From Lachnospiraceae bacterium (GTDB taxonomy: Bacteria > Bacillota > Clostridia > Lachnospirales > Lachnospiraceae), in the NCBI GenBank assembly GCA_011959285.1, contig BLLW01000019.1, forward strand, positions 1 through 57,700: a stretch of 57,700 nucleotides of DNA. The letters run 5' to 3'. The translations under genes were made by a program, and so were the position numbers. Of this stretch, positions 9,140 through 16,759 are shown in pieces. The notes under the pieces are model-generated. The model had not been told where the DNA came from, did no database searches, and saw only the letters and a list, made by a program, of their open reading frames with translations. Positions within the stretch are counted from its first letter, which is position 1. The number at the start of each line of letters is the position of its first letter.

Positions 9140-9143
9140 CTGC

Positions 9144-9647
9144 TTAAATCTCCTTTTTTAGATTTTCATTGGTGGTTTTCTTTTCCAGATTTTCTATTCC
9201 TGCATATAATTTTGATAAAAGAATAAAAAGAGTTTCAATCTCCTCGACTGTATATACTTCAAAGAGATATTTCAATTCTTCCTGATATTTAAAAAAATCA
9301 TTTGTAAAATAGTCGTTTACTTTTTCTGTGGGGCAGATACACATCGCTCTTGTATCATGCGGGCTTTGCTGAATCGTGATAAATCCTTTCTTCATCAAAA
9401 CATCAGCCAACTTTTTGATATTTTGTCTTGAACATCCCAATAAAGTTCCTAATTGGGTAAATGTCAGCGGTTCCGTTGATTGTCTGACGATTGATAAGAG
9501 CATAAATTGCTTTAACGATATCTCTGGAATATGGTTATCGAAAAGTGTCTGCAGCTTGTTCCCGGCAATAAATAATGTGCTAAAAATAGCCTTTCTTTGG
9601 TTTTCAGTGGAATTTGAAAATTTTGTAGTCAAATCATCTAAATTCAT
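9144..9647 (-). CDS. MarR-family transcriptional regulator
   Basis: Winged-helix repressor of about 167 aa. The helix-turn-helix and wing are recognisable in LTFTQLGTLLGCSRQNIKKLADVLMKKGFI followed by DTRAMCICPT. MarR proteins usually bind a short palindrome as dimers and are released by a small ligand or by oxidation; one Cys lies in the recognition region (LGCSR) and one in the wing (MCICP). The start at 9647 is chosen over the ATG at 9659 because GGAGG at 9653-9657 is correctly spaced for 9647 and lies inside the longer reading frame. The promoter carries likely autoregulatory operators, and the flavodoxin gene is co-transcribed downstream. Confidence 0.88.
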   Translation of the reverse strand: MNLDDLTTKFSNSTENQRKAIFSTLFIAGNKLQTLFDNHIPEISLKQFMLLSIVRQSTEPLTFTQLGTLLGCSRQNIKKLADVLMKKGFITIQQSPHDTRAMCICPTEKVNDYFTNDFFKYQEELKYLFEVYTVEEIETLFILLSKLYAGIENLEKKTTNENLKKEI

Positions 9648-9660
9648 GCAATCCTCCACA

Positions 9661-9711
9661 TTGGTAACTTGTTACGATTGACATTATAGCAACAAGTTAC
9701 CAATATGTCAA
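9661..9711 (-). promoter_or_regulatory. Consensus promoter with built-in MarR operators
   Basis: Read on the minus strand, TTGACA (9711-9706), a 17-base spacer and TATAAT (9688-9683) form a perfect consensus promoter. Two 13-base arms, TTGGTAACTTGTT at 9661-9673 and its exact reverse complement at 9691-9703, flank the -10 box. Each arm contains a small palindrome, GTAACTTGTTAC at 9664-9675 and GCAACAAGTTAC at 9689-9700. One site is inside the spacer and the other sits over the transcription start, an ideal layout for repression. Confidence 0.88.
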
Positions 9712-9873
9712 TAGGAACTGTATTCCTTTAGAACATTTCACTTCAGCGGAAAAACCAGATGCAGAAAAGGGCAGGAAAGCAGTTGACAATGCGGCAGATG
9801 CATGATATGTATGATGAAAGACAGAGAAAAACGTGGTGGCGCAAGGAAAATTAGGACAATATCAGGAAAGACC
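9712..9873. other. Intergenic stretch without recognisable features
   Basis: The stretch lies between the divergent marR and ribU promoters. A short open stretch ending with a TAG at about 9864 is too short to call and resembles a degraded gene end. Nothing else is seen. Confidence 0.5.
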
Positions 9874-9902
9874 TTGAAGTCTATTGTGTGGTATGCTATA
9901 TT
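9874..9902 (+). promoter_or_regulatory. Promoter of the FMN riboswitch-ribU transcript
   Basis: TTGAAG (9874-9879), a 17-base spacer and TATATT (9897-9902), about 27 bases before the conserved riboswitch core. Confidence 0.7.
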
Positions 9903-9928
9903 TATTTAAACAATTGAATAGCAGTGAT

Positions 9929-10039
9929 GTCTTCAGGGCAGGGTGAAATTCCCGATCGGCGGTTAAAGTCCGCGGGCGCGAAAGCGCGGGGTTTGGTGAA
10001 ATTCCAGAACCGACGGTATAGTCCGGATTAAAGAAGGTG
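9929..10039 (+). promoter_or_regulatory. FMN riboswitch (RFN element)
   Basis: The conserved RFN blocks are present in order: CTTCAGGGCAGGGTGAAATT, CCCGATCGGCGG, an AGTCCGCG loop, a GC-rich variable stem (GGGCGCGAAAGCGCGG), GGTTTGGTGAAATTCCAGAA, CCGACGGTATAGTCCGGAT and the closing GAAGG that pairs with the initial CTTC. The aptamer binds FMN and shuts down riboflavin synthesis or uptake genes. Here it precedes ribU. Confidence 0.97.
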
Positions 10040-10123
10040 TATTGAGATTGTCAGATTCATTCTGACAATGGATTTTGCACTCTTTTTTGTCAAATTGCAC
10101 TGTTGACATTTTCAATACACCTT
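10034..10123 (+). promoter_or_regulatory. FMN riboswitch expression platform (long-range 12-bp pairing)
   Basis: AAGGTGTATTGA (10034-10045) overlaps the 3' strand of the aptamer closing stem and is the exact complement of TCAATACACCTT (10112-10123). A small hairpin, ATTGTCAG/CTGACAAT at 10047-10069, followed by a T-rich run at 10082-10088, lies inside. FMN binding should decide which pairing forms. Confidence 0.7.
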
Positions 10124-10128
10124 AAATA

Positions 10129-10170
10129 TTAACACCTGAAAGGCATTCGGACCTTTCAAGTGTTAATTTT
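10129..10170 (+). terminator. Second hairpin of the ribU leader
   Basis: TTAACACCTGAAAGG (10129-10143) pairs with CCTTTCAAGTGTTAA (10152-10166) with one mismatch and is followed by TTTTAATTT. It could act as an intrinsic terminator just before the ribU ribosome binding site (AAGGAGG at about 10176-10182). Confidence 0.6.
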
Positions 10171-10189
10171 AATTTAAGGAGGTATTCAA

Positions 10190-10762
10190 ATGAATATCAG
10201 TAAATCAAAGAAACTCACAACAATAGGGATGTTATGCGCACTTGCTTATGCAGCAGTGGCTTTTGGGCGCATCCCGCTTATACTTTTTTTGAAGTATGAC
10301 CCCAAAGATGTCATCATAACAATCGGAGGATTGATTTTCGGACCGCTTACATCCCTTGCTATAACGGTGATTGTTTCTGTAGTGGAAATGTTTACAATCA
10401 GCACAACAGGAATCTTAGGCTGCGTTATGAATATTATTTCTGGCTGTTCCTTTGCGTGCACTGCCGCATTTATCTACAAAAAGAAGCGTAAACTTTCAGG
10501 TGCCATTTTGGGACTTTTGTGCGGCTGGGGCTGCCAGGTTGTAGTAATGATGCTTTGGAACTATTTAATAGCTCCAATCTACATGGGCTATCCAAGAGAA
10601 GCTGTCATAAAATTACTGCTTCCAGCATTTTTACCTTTTAATCTAATCAAAGGCGGTCTGAATGCATCGATAACAATGCTATTATATAAACCCATTGTTA
10701 CCGCCTTGCGGCATTCAAACTTGATGGAATCTAGGCATAATAATTTAAAGCAGCAGTTTTAA
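10190..10762 (+). CDS. ribU: Riboflavin ECF transporter substrate-binding subunit RibU
   Basis: This 190-aa integral membrane S component of an energy-coupling-factor transporter should have six membrane segments. It carries the conserved RibU block with PKDVIITIGGLIFGP at about residues 43-57, after a first helix with GMLCALAYAA. It takes up riboflavin together with the shared EcfA/A'/T module, which is not in this window. The ATG has AAGGAGG 7 bases upstream. The FMN riboswitch in front ties expression to flavin status, which independently supports the riboflavin assignment. Confidence 0.95.
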   Translation: MNISKSKKLTTIGMLCALAYAAVAFGRIPLILFLKYDPKDVIITIGGLIFGPLTSLAITVIVSVVEMFTISTTGILGCVMNIISGCSFACTAAFIYKKKRKLSGAILGLLCGWGCQVVVMMLWNYLIAPIYMGYPREAVIKLLLPAFLPFNLIKGGLNASITMLLYKPIVTALRHSNLMESRHNNLKQQF

Positions 10763-10843
10763 AAACTGAGAATTTGTTTGGAAGAATAAGAGGGAAGGAG
10801 GAAAGGCGCTGCACACCATACACTCAGTTTCTCAAAGACCAAC

Positions 10844-10881
10844 TTCCCCTGTTGCGAAAAATAGGGGAATGATGGTATACT
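10844..10881 (+). promoter_or_regulatory. Extended -10 promoter of the four-gene DUF5717 operon, with an inverted repeat over the -35 region
   Basis: TTGCGA (10852-10857), an 18-base spacer and TATACT (10876-10881) preceded by TGG, an extended -10. TTCCCCT (10844-10850) and AGGGGAA (10863-10869) form a 7-bp inverted repeat around the -35 box that could be an operator. Transcription would start near 10888, downstream of the GTG at 10886, which rules that codon out as the start. Confidence 0.65.
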
Positions 10882-10930
10882 TATAGTGAAGATTACGTAC
10901 GAGAAACAGGCAACTGGAGGATTGGCGGCC

Positions 10931-13900
10931 GTGCAGGACACAATAGAAAAAATTTTGGAAGGAAATTTTAATAAAGGAGTTCGCTCTCTGGATTTTTCAG
11001 ATCCTGTGATCGAACTTTCTCTGCGCGAGGGAGAGGATTATGAGGGCAGCTTTACCATATTTGGTCCTGAAAATGAGGTGACGGCGGGAATCGTATCCTC
11101 CACCAGGCTGCGTATGAGATGTTTGACAGAGCGCTTTTCCGGTCCTAGGGAAGAAATTCAGTATTTCTTTGATGCCTCGGGTATGATGGAAGGGGATGTT
11201 ATTAAGGGGGAATTCCGGATTATCTCCAATCAGGGAGAATACTATGTGCCTTATGATGTGCGTATCGTTTCAGGAACGCTGGAATCAGAACTTGGAAGCA
11301 TCAAGAATCTGTTTCATTTTGCCAATCTTGCCAGGACTAATTGGGAGGAAGCGGTAGGGCTGTTCCATTCAAAGGAATTTGAGCGCGTGTTCACAGGAGT
11401 GGACAGGCAGTATCTTGGAATTTACAAAGGTCTTGTGAAAGGCAGCAGAAGACAGCAGAATGTGGAAGAGTTTCTGCTGGAAATCAAAAAGAAACAAAAG
11501 GTTCAGTTCCTGCTTGAGGAAGCGGAAATCCGGATGGATAATCCGGGAAATATGGAAGAGGGAAGACTTATCATTAACCGGAATGGATGGGGATACTCAG
11601 AACTCTTCATAGAAAAAGAGGGAGATTTCCTTGTGCTGGAAAAGCAGGTGATCAGGGATGAGGATTTCCTGGGAAACTGCTACAGACTGCCTTTTTATAT
11701 TTCAGAGGAACAGCTTCATGGAGGCAGGAATTACGGAACCATTCATTTGTATAATCCTTATGTTTCCCTGACGGCACAGATCACGGTGGTCAACAAATCG
11801 GTGACCACGAAGGTGTTTGGCATGCGCAGGCAGCACAAGCACATGATTATGGAGTTGATGCAGTATTATGAGGCATTCCGCACTAGGAAAATCAGTGCCG
11901 CTTTGTGGATGAAAGAGACAGGGGAGCTGATTGATAAGATGATCCAGATGGATGATCATGATCTGGCGGCAAAGCTTTTTCAGGTGCAACTCCTTATTAC
12001 AGAGGAACGTTACAACGAAGCACAGTGGCTGCTTGAGCAGGCATCGGGACAATTAGAGGGTGAGTTTGCCCCGACGCTTTATTGCTATCATTTATATCTG
12101 ACTACTTTGCTCAACAGGCAGGAAGAATATATTGATGAAGTGGCAGGTCAGGTGGAAAGGATCTTTACCCAAAATTCAGATGACTGGAGGATTGCATGGC
12201 TTCTTTTATATCTGGCAGAGGACTATACGAGAAGTCCTTCCAGAAAGTGGATTATTTTGGAGGATCAATGTATGCAGGGGTGCAAAAGTCCGGTAATCTA
12301 TATAGAGGCATGGAATCTGATTTTGTCTAATCCTACACTTTTGATGAAACTTGCCCCTTTTGAACTGCAGGTACTGACCTATGCGGCAAAGAAGGAACTT
12401 CTTTCGCCTGGTGTGATCGAGCAGATTATTTATCTTGCGGGAAAGCAGAAAAATTACTCGAGAAGATTGTTCTTTATCCTAAAATGCTGTTACAAAATCG
12501 TCCCCACAGATGAAGTGCTGCAGGCAATCTGTACCTTGCTGATCAAAGGAAATATGACGGATGAATTTGCATTTCCCTGGTATGAAAAGGGAATTGAAAA
12601 GGAACTTAGGATCACAAGACTGTATGAATACTATATGATGTCTTTAAAACTTACGCCGGATAAAGAGATTCCGAAGATTGTGCTGATGTATTTTGCATTT
12701 GACAGCAATCTGGATAGTTTACATAACTCTTTTCTCTACGCCTATATTCACCGGAATAAGGCACAGTATCCGGAACTGTACGAAAGCTACCGTGAGCAGA
12801 TCGAGCGTTTTATGGTATTCCAGATTTTAAAAGGAAAAAATAATCAATATCTGGCATATTTGTATAAAAATCTGGTTACACCCATGATGATTACGGAGGA
12901 AACGGCAAAAGGTCTTTCGGTCGCTATTTTCATGCATCGTTTAACCCTTATGCGTAAGGATATCAGGAAAGTTATTCTGGTGTATGATAAAGAAAAGCAG
13001 GAAGTGGTCTATCCTGTTACCGGTGGGGAAGTGTATATTCCCGTTTATGGCAGTGATTGTCGGCTGCTCTTGGAGGATGGTCGGGGGAACCGTTACTGCA
13101 GGGGAGAGGAATATATCATTGACCGGCTCCTTGTGCCTGACAAGATTGCTTCCATGATAGCGCCTTATGTGGCGGACTGCATCCACTTTGATCTCTGGCT
13201 TTGCGAAAAGGGCAGGGAGATGGTTCAGATCAACGAGAACAATGTGACATATATGAAACGGATTACGGAATCCGATCAGGTGGAAGTGGAAGTCCAGCGT
13301 GAAATCAAGATGAAACTGATTCACTTTTTCTACGATCAGGACAGGATGAAGGAGTTGGATGACTATTTGAAGGAACTATCGCCTGCGGAAATTGAAAATC
13401 GCTGTTTCGCCCAAGTAGTGCGTTTTATGGTTCTCAGAGGAATGTATGAGAAGGCATACGACTGGATTAAACTTCGCGGAGGAGAGGGGATAGAGGCAAA
13501 ACTGATTGTAAGACTTTGCAGCCGGCTGCTTGCGGTGGAGGGCATGACAGAGGAGAGTACCATGACGATGCTGATCTTCATGGCATTTAAGGCAGGCAAG
13601 TATGACGAAAACCTGCTGCGCTATCTGTGCATGTATTTTAAGGGAACCTGCAAGGAGATGCGGGATGTCTGGAAAGCGGCGGAGGCTTTCGGCGTTGAAA
13701 CCTATGAGCTTTGTGAGCGGATCTTGATACAGATGCTCTATACAGGAGCTTTTGTGGGGGAGGGCGCAGACATTTTTAAAAAATACATCTCTGGCGGGGC
13801 TAAGACTGAGGTAGAGCTGGCATTTCTTTCCCAGAGCGCTTATGACTATTTTGTGAAGGATAAGGTGACCAGTGAGTTTGTTTTAGAGGATATGCAGAGG

Positions 13901-14488
13901 GTCATCAACAGGCAGGAGGAAATTCCCCTTGTTTGTAAGCTTGCCTATACAAAATTTTATGCGGAGAACAAGAAATTGGTGGATGAACATATATCGCGCT
14001 GTCTGCTTGTCTTTTTGCGGGAGATATTGATGCAGAAACTATGCTTTCCTTACTTTAAAGAATATGCGGATAACATCGCCTTTATGCGGCAGTTCATGGA
14101 CAAGACCATGGTGGAGTACCGTGTGAAGGACGGCAATGTGGCAGTCATTCATTACCTGATGGAAAAGGAGGAAGGCGCCGAAGGGGAATATGTCAAGGAA
14201 GAGATGAAGGATATGTTTGGCGGAGTATGTGTCAAAGAGTTTATCCTTTTCTTTGGAGAGCATTTGCAGTATTATATTACAGAAATAGAAGACGGGAAAG
14301 AGTACCTGACGGAAAGCGGGACCTTAAGCAGGAACGACACTGTAAGAGAGCAGAAGGAAAACAAGTATACCATGCTCAACGATATTTCAATCGGAAGAAA
14401 TCTGCATGATTACGATACCATGGAAAGTCTGCTGCATGAGTACTTTGAACAGGATTATATTGTGAAGGAATTGTTCCATATGCTTTAA
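10931..14488 (+). CDS. DUF5717-family large protein of unknown function
   Basis: The protein has about 1185 residues and no signal peptide or obvious membrane segment. I recognise it as the DUF5717 type found in Lachnospiraceae; no function is established. The first 300 or so residues look beta-rich (two blocks of alternating hydrophobic strands), and the rest looks like an alpha-solenoid with TPR-like helical pairs such as LAAKLFQVQLLITEERYNEAQWLLEQA. The GTG at 10931 has GGAGG (10916-10920) upstream and lies downstream of the predicted transcription start. The in-frame GTG at 10886 is only 5 bases after the -10 box. It is first of four closely spaced genes, with the DUF5716 gene 40 bases downstream. 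It may be a scaffold for that Hsp70-like partner, which is inference. Confidence 0.8.
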   Translation: MQDTIEKILEGNFNKGVRSLDFSDPVIELSLREGEDYEGSFTIFGPENEVTAGIVSSTRLRMRCLTERFSGPREEIQYFFDASGMMEGDVIKGEFRIISNQGEYYVPYDVRIVSGTLESELGSIKNLFHFANLARTNWEEAVGLFHSKEFERVFTGVDRQYLGIYKGLVKGSRRQQNVEEFLLEIKKKQKVQFLLEEAEIRMDNPGNMEEGRLIINRNGWGYSELFIEKEGDFLVLEKQVIRDEDFLGNCYRLPFYISEEQLHGGRNYGTIHLYNPYVSLTAQITVVNKSVTTKVFGMRRQHKHMIMELMQYYEAFRTRKISAALWMKETGELIDKMIQMDDHDLAAKLFQVQLLITEERYNEAQWLLEQASGQLEGEFAPTLYCYHLYLTTLLNRQEEYIDEVAGQVERIFTQNSDDWRIAWLLLYLAEDYTRSPSRKWIILEDQCMQGCKSPVIYIEAWNLILSNPTLLMKLAPFELQVLTYAAKKELLSPGVIEQIIYLAGKQKNYSRRLFFILKCCYKIVPTDEVLQAICTLLIKGNMTDEFAFPWYEKGIEKELRITRLYEYYMMSLKLTPDKEIPKIVLMYFAFDSNLDSLHNSFLYAYIHRNKAQYPELYESYREQIERFMVFQILKGKNNQYLAYLYKNLVTPMMITEETAKGLSVAIFMHRLTLMRKDIRKVILVYDKEKQEVVYPVTGGEVYIPVYGSDCRLLLEDGRGNRYCRGEEYIIDRLLVPDKIASMIAPYVADCIHFDLWLCEKGREMVQINENNVTYMKRITESDQVEVEVQREIKMKLIHFFYDQDRMKELDDYLKELSPAEIENRCFAQVVRFMVLRGMYEKAYDWIKLRGGEGIEAKLIVRLCSRLLAVEGMTEESTMTMLIFMAFKAGKYDENLLRYLCMYFKGTCKEMRDVWKAAEAFGVETYELCERILIQMLYTGAFVGEGADIFKKYISGGAKTEVELAFLSQSAYDYFVKDKVTSEFVLEDMQRVINRQEEIPLVCKLAYTKFYAENKKLVDEHISRCLLVFLREILMQKLCFPYFKEYADNIAFMRQFMDKTMVEYRVKDGNVAVIHYLMEKEEGAEGEYVKEEMKDMFGGVCVKEFILFFGEHLQYYITEIEDGKEYLTESGTLSRNDTVREQKENKYTMLNDISIGRNLHDYDTMESLLHEYFEQDYIVKELFHML

Positions 14489-14528
14489 TGTCAGAGGGAT
14501 AAGAGTTCAGTGTGCAGGGGAGATAAAC

Positions 14529-15842
14529 ATGTTTCAAAGTCAGAGAGATCAGACAGGTAAAAAGAATTATAAGAAAGTGGCTGTGGGATATGATTTGGGG
14601 AGAAATTTTGCCCAGATTAGTTACTGCGCTTTGGAAGAGACGGAGCCGGAAACTGTTTCAGCTGTTGCAGGTACGGAGCAATACAACATTCCAGCGCTCT
14701 TGTGTAAAAGACGGGGCGTAGGGCAATGGTATTATGGAAAAGAGGCTATTAAATTTGCTAAGGAAGAAGACGGTATTCTGATAGAGGATTTGATTACTCT
14801 TGCGCAGCGGGGGGAGGACGTGATGGTGGAAGGAGAGGCATTTGACCCAGCAGCGCTTCTTACGCTGTTCGTCAAAAGGAGCCTTTCACTTCTAAATCTG
14901 CGCGTTCCTTTCAATCAGATTGAAGCGTTTATGTTTACGGTGGAGGAACTTACGCCGCGGATGGTGGATGTACTTGAGAAGGTGGCAGTGGGACTGAAGC
15001 TGGGGGATGCCCGGATTTGCTTTCAAAGCCATATGGAAAGTTTTTATGCCTATACGCTCCACCAGGACAAGGAATTATGGAAGAATGATGTTGTGATTTT
15101 TGAATATCATGATACGCTTAAAAGTTTGTGCTTAGAGTGTAATACACGGACCATGCCACAAGTGGTGTTCATTGAACAGACAGATTATCCGGAGATGAGA
15201 AGGAGAGTCTGGAAGGAAGATGAGGAGGAGAAGAAACAGCAGATGGAGGAGTTGGATCAGCTGTTTTTGGGAATCGTGCAGGAGGGGGTCCGCGACAGAA
15301 TCGTTTCTACCGTGTTTTTATTGGGGGACGGATTTAAGGAGAACTGGGCGAAGGAGTCTTTAAAATATCTGTGCAGGAACCGCAGGGTGTTTCAAGGGAA
15401 TAATCTCTATAGCAAAGGCGCCTGCTATGGTCTGCTGGAACGTTTAAATCCCAGTAAAGAGTGGAAAGATTATGTATATCTTGGAGCCGATAAGTTAAAG
15501 GCGAACATCGGAATTAAGGCGCTCAGACGGGGAGAAGATTCTTACTATGCACTATTGGATGCAGGAACTAATTGGTATGAGGCAGCAGCGGATTTTGATT
15601 TGATTTTGGAAAGCGGCAATACCGTGGACTTTGTCATTACGCCACTTACGGGAGGAAATGTGACCAACAGGATTCTGGCGCTGGAAGGGCTGCCGGAACG
15701 TCCAAAGCGAACCACTAGGTTGAATGTACATATTGAGATGACTGCTGTCAATCAGGCGGCTATAACGATAGAGGATATGGGATTCGGAGAATTGTTCAAA
15801 TCCAGCGGAAAGGCATGGACACAGACGGTTATGGTGCAATAG
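14529..15842 (+). CDS. DUF5716-family Hsp70/actin-fold-like protein
   Basis: This 437-aa protein begins like an Hsp70/actin-fold ATPase (VAVGYDLGRNFAQISYC, the phosphate-1 loop) and has a late adenosine-type segment, VFLLGDGF, at about 260. The C-terminal 60 residues resemble an Hsp70 substrate-binding beta sheet (ALEGLPERP, then LNVHIEM, then IEDMGFGELFKSSG). The phosphate-2 position, normally Asp-x-Gly-Gly-Gly-Thr, reads FEYHDTL at about 196, so nucleotide hydrolysis is doubtful. I recognise it as the DUF5716 type. It is the second gene of the operon and is preceded by AGGGGAGA. It may be a pseudo-chaperone or structural actin-like protein. No function has been assigned. Confidence 0.8.
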   Translation: MFQSQRDQTGKKNYKKVAVGYDLGRNFAQISYCALEETEPETVSAVAGTEQYNIPALLCKRRGVGQWYYGKEAIKFAKEEDGILIEDLITLAQRGEDVMVEGEAFDPAALLTLFVKRSLSLLNLRVPFNQIEAFMFTVEELTPRMVDVLEKVAVGLKLGDARICFQSHMESFYAYTLHQDKELWKNDVVIFEYHDTLKSLCLECNTRTMPQVVFIEQTDYPEMRRRVWKEDEEEKKQQMEELDQLFLGIVQEGVRDRIVSTVFLLGDGFKENWAKESLKYLCRNRRVFQGNNLYSKGACYGLLERLNPSKEWKDYVYLGADKLKANIGIKALRRGEDSYYALLDAGTNWYEAAADFDLILESGNTVDFVITPLTGGNVTNRILALEGLPERPKRTTRLNVHIEMTAVNQAAITIEDMGFGELFKSSGKAWTQTVMVQ

Positions 15843-15892
15843 GGTGGTAGAAGGATTACTAATTTGGAGAAAGGTTTAGGAAGTGACCGTTT

Positions 15893-16726
15893 ATGGGCAG
15901 AATTTTATTATGTACAGGAAAATATGCCGAAAATCCATATTTTGTTGAAAGTGTATGCGTGAATGTGTACTGTGTTGAGGAACTTTGCTATCTTTTTGCC
16001 AGCAAACCTTTTATGATCAATCGGGAAATCATGGATGAAGGGCTTGCCCAGTGGCTGGGGCAGGAATGTGGTCTTACGGAATTGAGCCATCAATTGCTCA
16101 ATTTGTTTCATAAGGGCAGCCAGCCGGGAATCTTTGTGAGCATTATTTTGGACTATGTGAATTATTGCACGCCGGAGGAAAAAAAGAAAATAGAGGACGT
16201 GCTCCAAAGCAATGCAGGATTGAACGATTATGAAAGACAGAAAAGGCAGGCAGATTTTCTTCTAAAAAATGCGAAACCCAGATTGGCGATAGAGGAGTAT
16301 GACCGCCTCCTGCGGCAGCTGCCGGAAACAGAAAGCGCGCTCAAGCCGCCTATATGTCATAATATGGGTGTAGCATATGCAAGTCTGTTCCAGTTTGAGA
16401 TGGCAGCGCGGTACTTCAAAAAGGCATATGATATGACTGGTAACAGGGAGTCGGGGGTACAGTATCTTACAGCGCAGAGGATGAATCTTAAGGAGAGTGC
16501 TTATATTGCCTTTATTGCCGGGCATGGAGAATTTCATGATCTTTCTTTGCAAGTGGAAAAGAAGCTGGAAAAGGCAAAGGGCGAATTTGAGGCATCTCAG
16601 GATAATAGAATGCTGTCGGCACTCAAGATTTATAAGGATGAGGGGAATGTGGCTTCTTATTATGAGGAAATCGATAAGATTATTTCCGGCAAAAAGGATG
16701 CATACAGGGAACTAGTGGGACAGTAA
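15893..16726 (+). CDS. Hypothetical TPR-like protein of the DUF5717/DUF5716 operon
   Basis: The 277-aa soluble protein belongs to no family I can name. The N-terminal 100 residues contain a CVNVYCVEELCYLF segment and conserved-looking helices. The middle (about 115-210) has TPR-like helical pairs, with KPPICHNMGVAYASLFQFEMAARYFKKAYDMTG matching the TPR spacing of small and large residues. It sits 50 bases after the DUF5716 gene and 33 bases before the membrane coiled-coil gene, all on one strand, so it is probably co-expressed. The start at 15893 has only a weak AGGAAG. A protein-protein adaptor role is likely but inferred. Confidence 0.7.
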   Translation: MGRILLCTGKYAENPYFVESVCVNVYCVEELCYLFASKPFMINREIMDEGLAQWLGQECGLTELSHQLLNLFHKGSQPGIFVSIILDYVNYCTPEEKKKIEDVLQSNAGLNDYERQKRQADFLLKNAKPRLAIEEYDRLLRQLPETESALKPPICHNMGVAYASLFQFEMAARYFKKAYDMTGNRESGVQYLTAQRMNLKESAYIAFIAGHGEFHDLSLQVEKKLEKAKGEFEASQDNRMLSALKIYKDEGNVASYYEEIDKIISGKKDAYRELVGQ

Positions 16727-16759
16727 CGAAATGAAAACGAATAGGAAGATAGGAAAAGT

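Noticed and set aside
10886-10930. GTG start for the DUF5717 protein
   Set aside because: It lies 5 bases after a good -10 box, before the likely transcription start; the GTG at 10931 has GGAGG.
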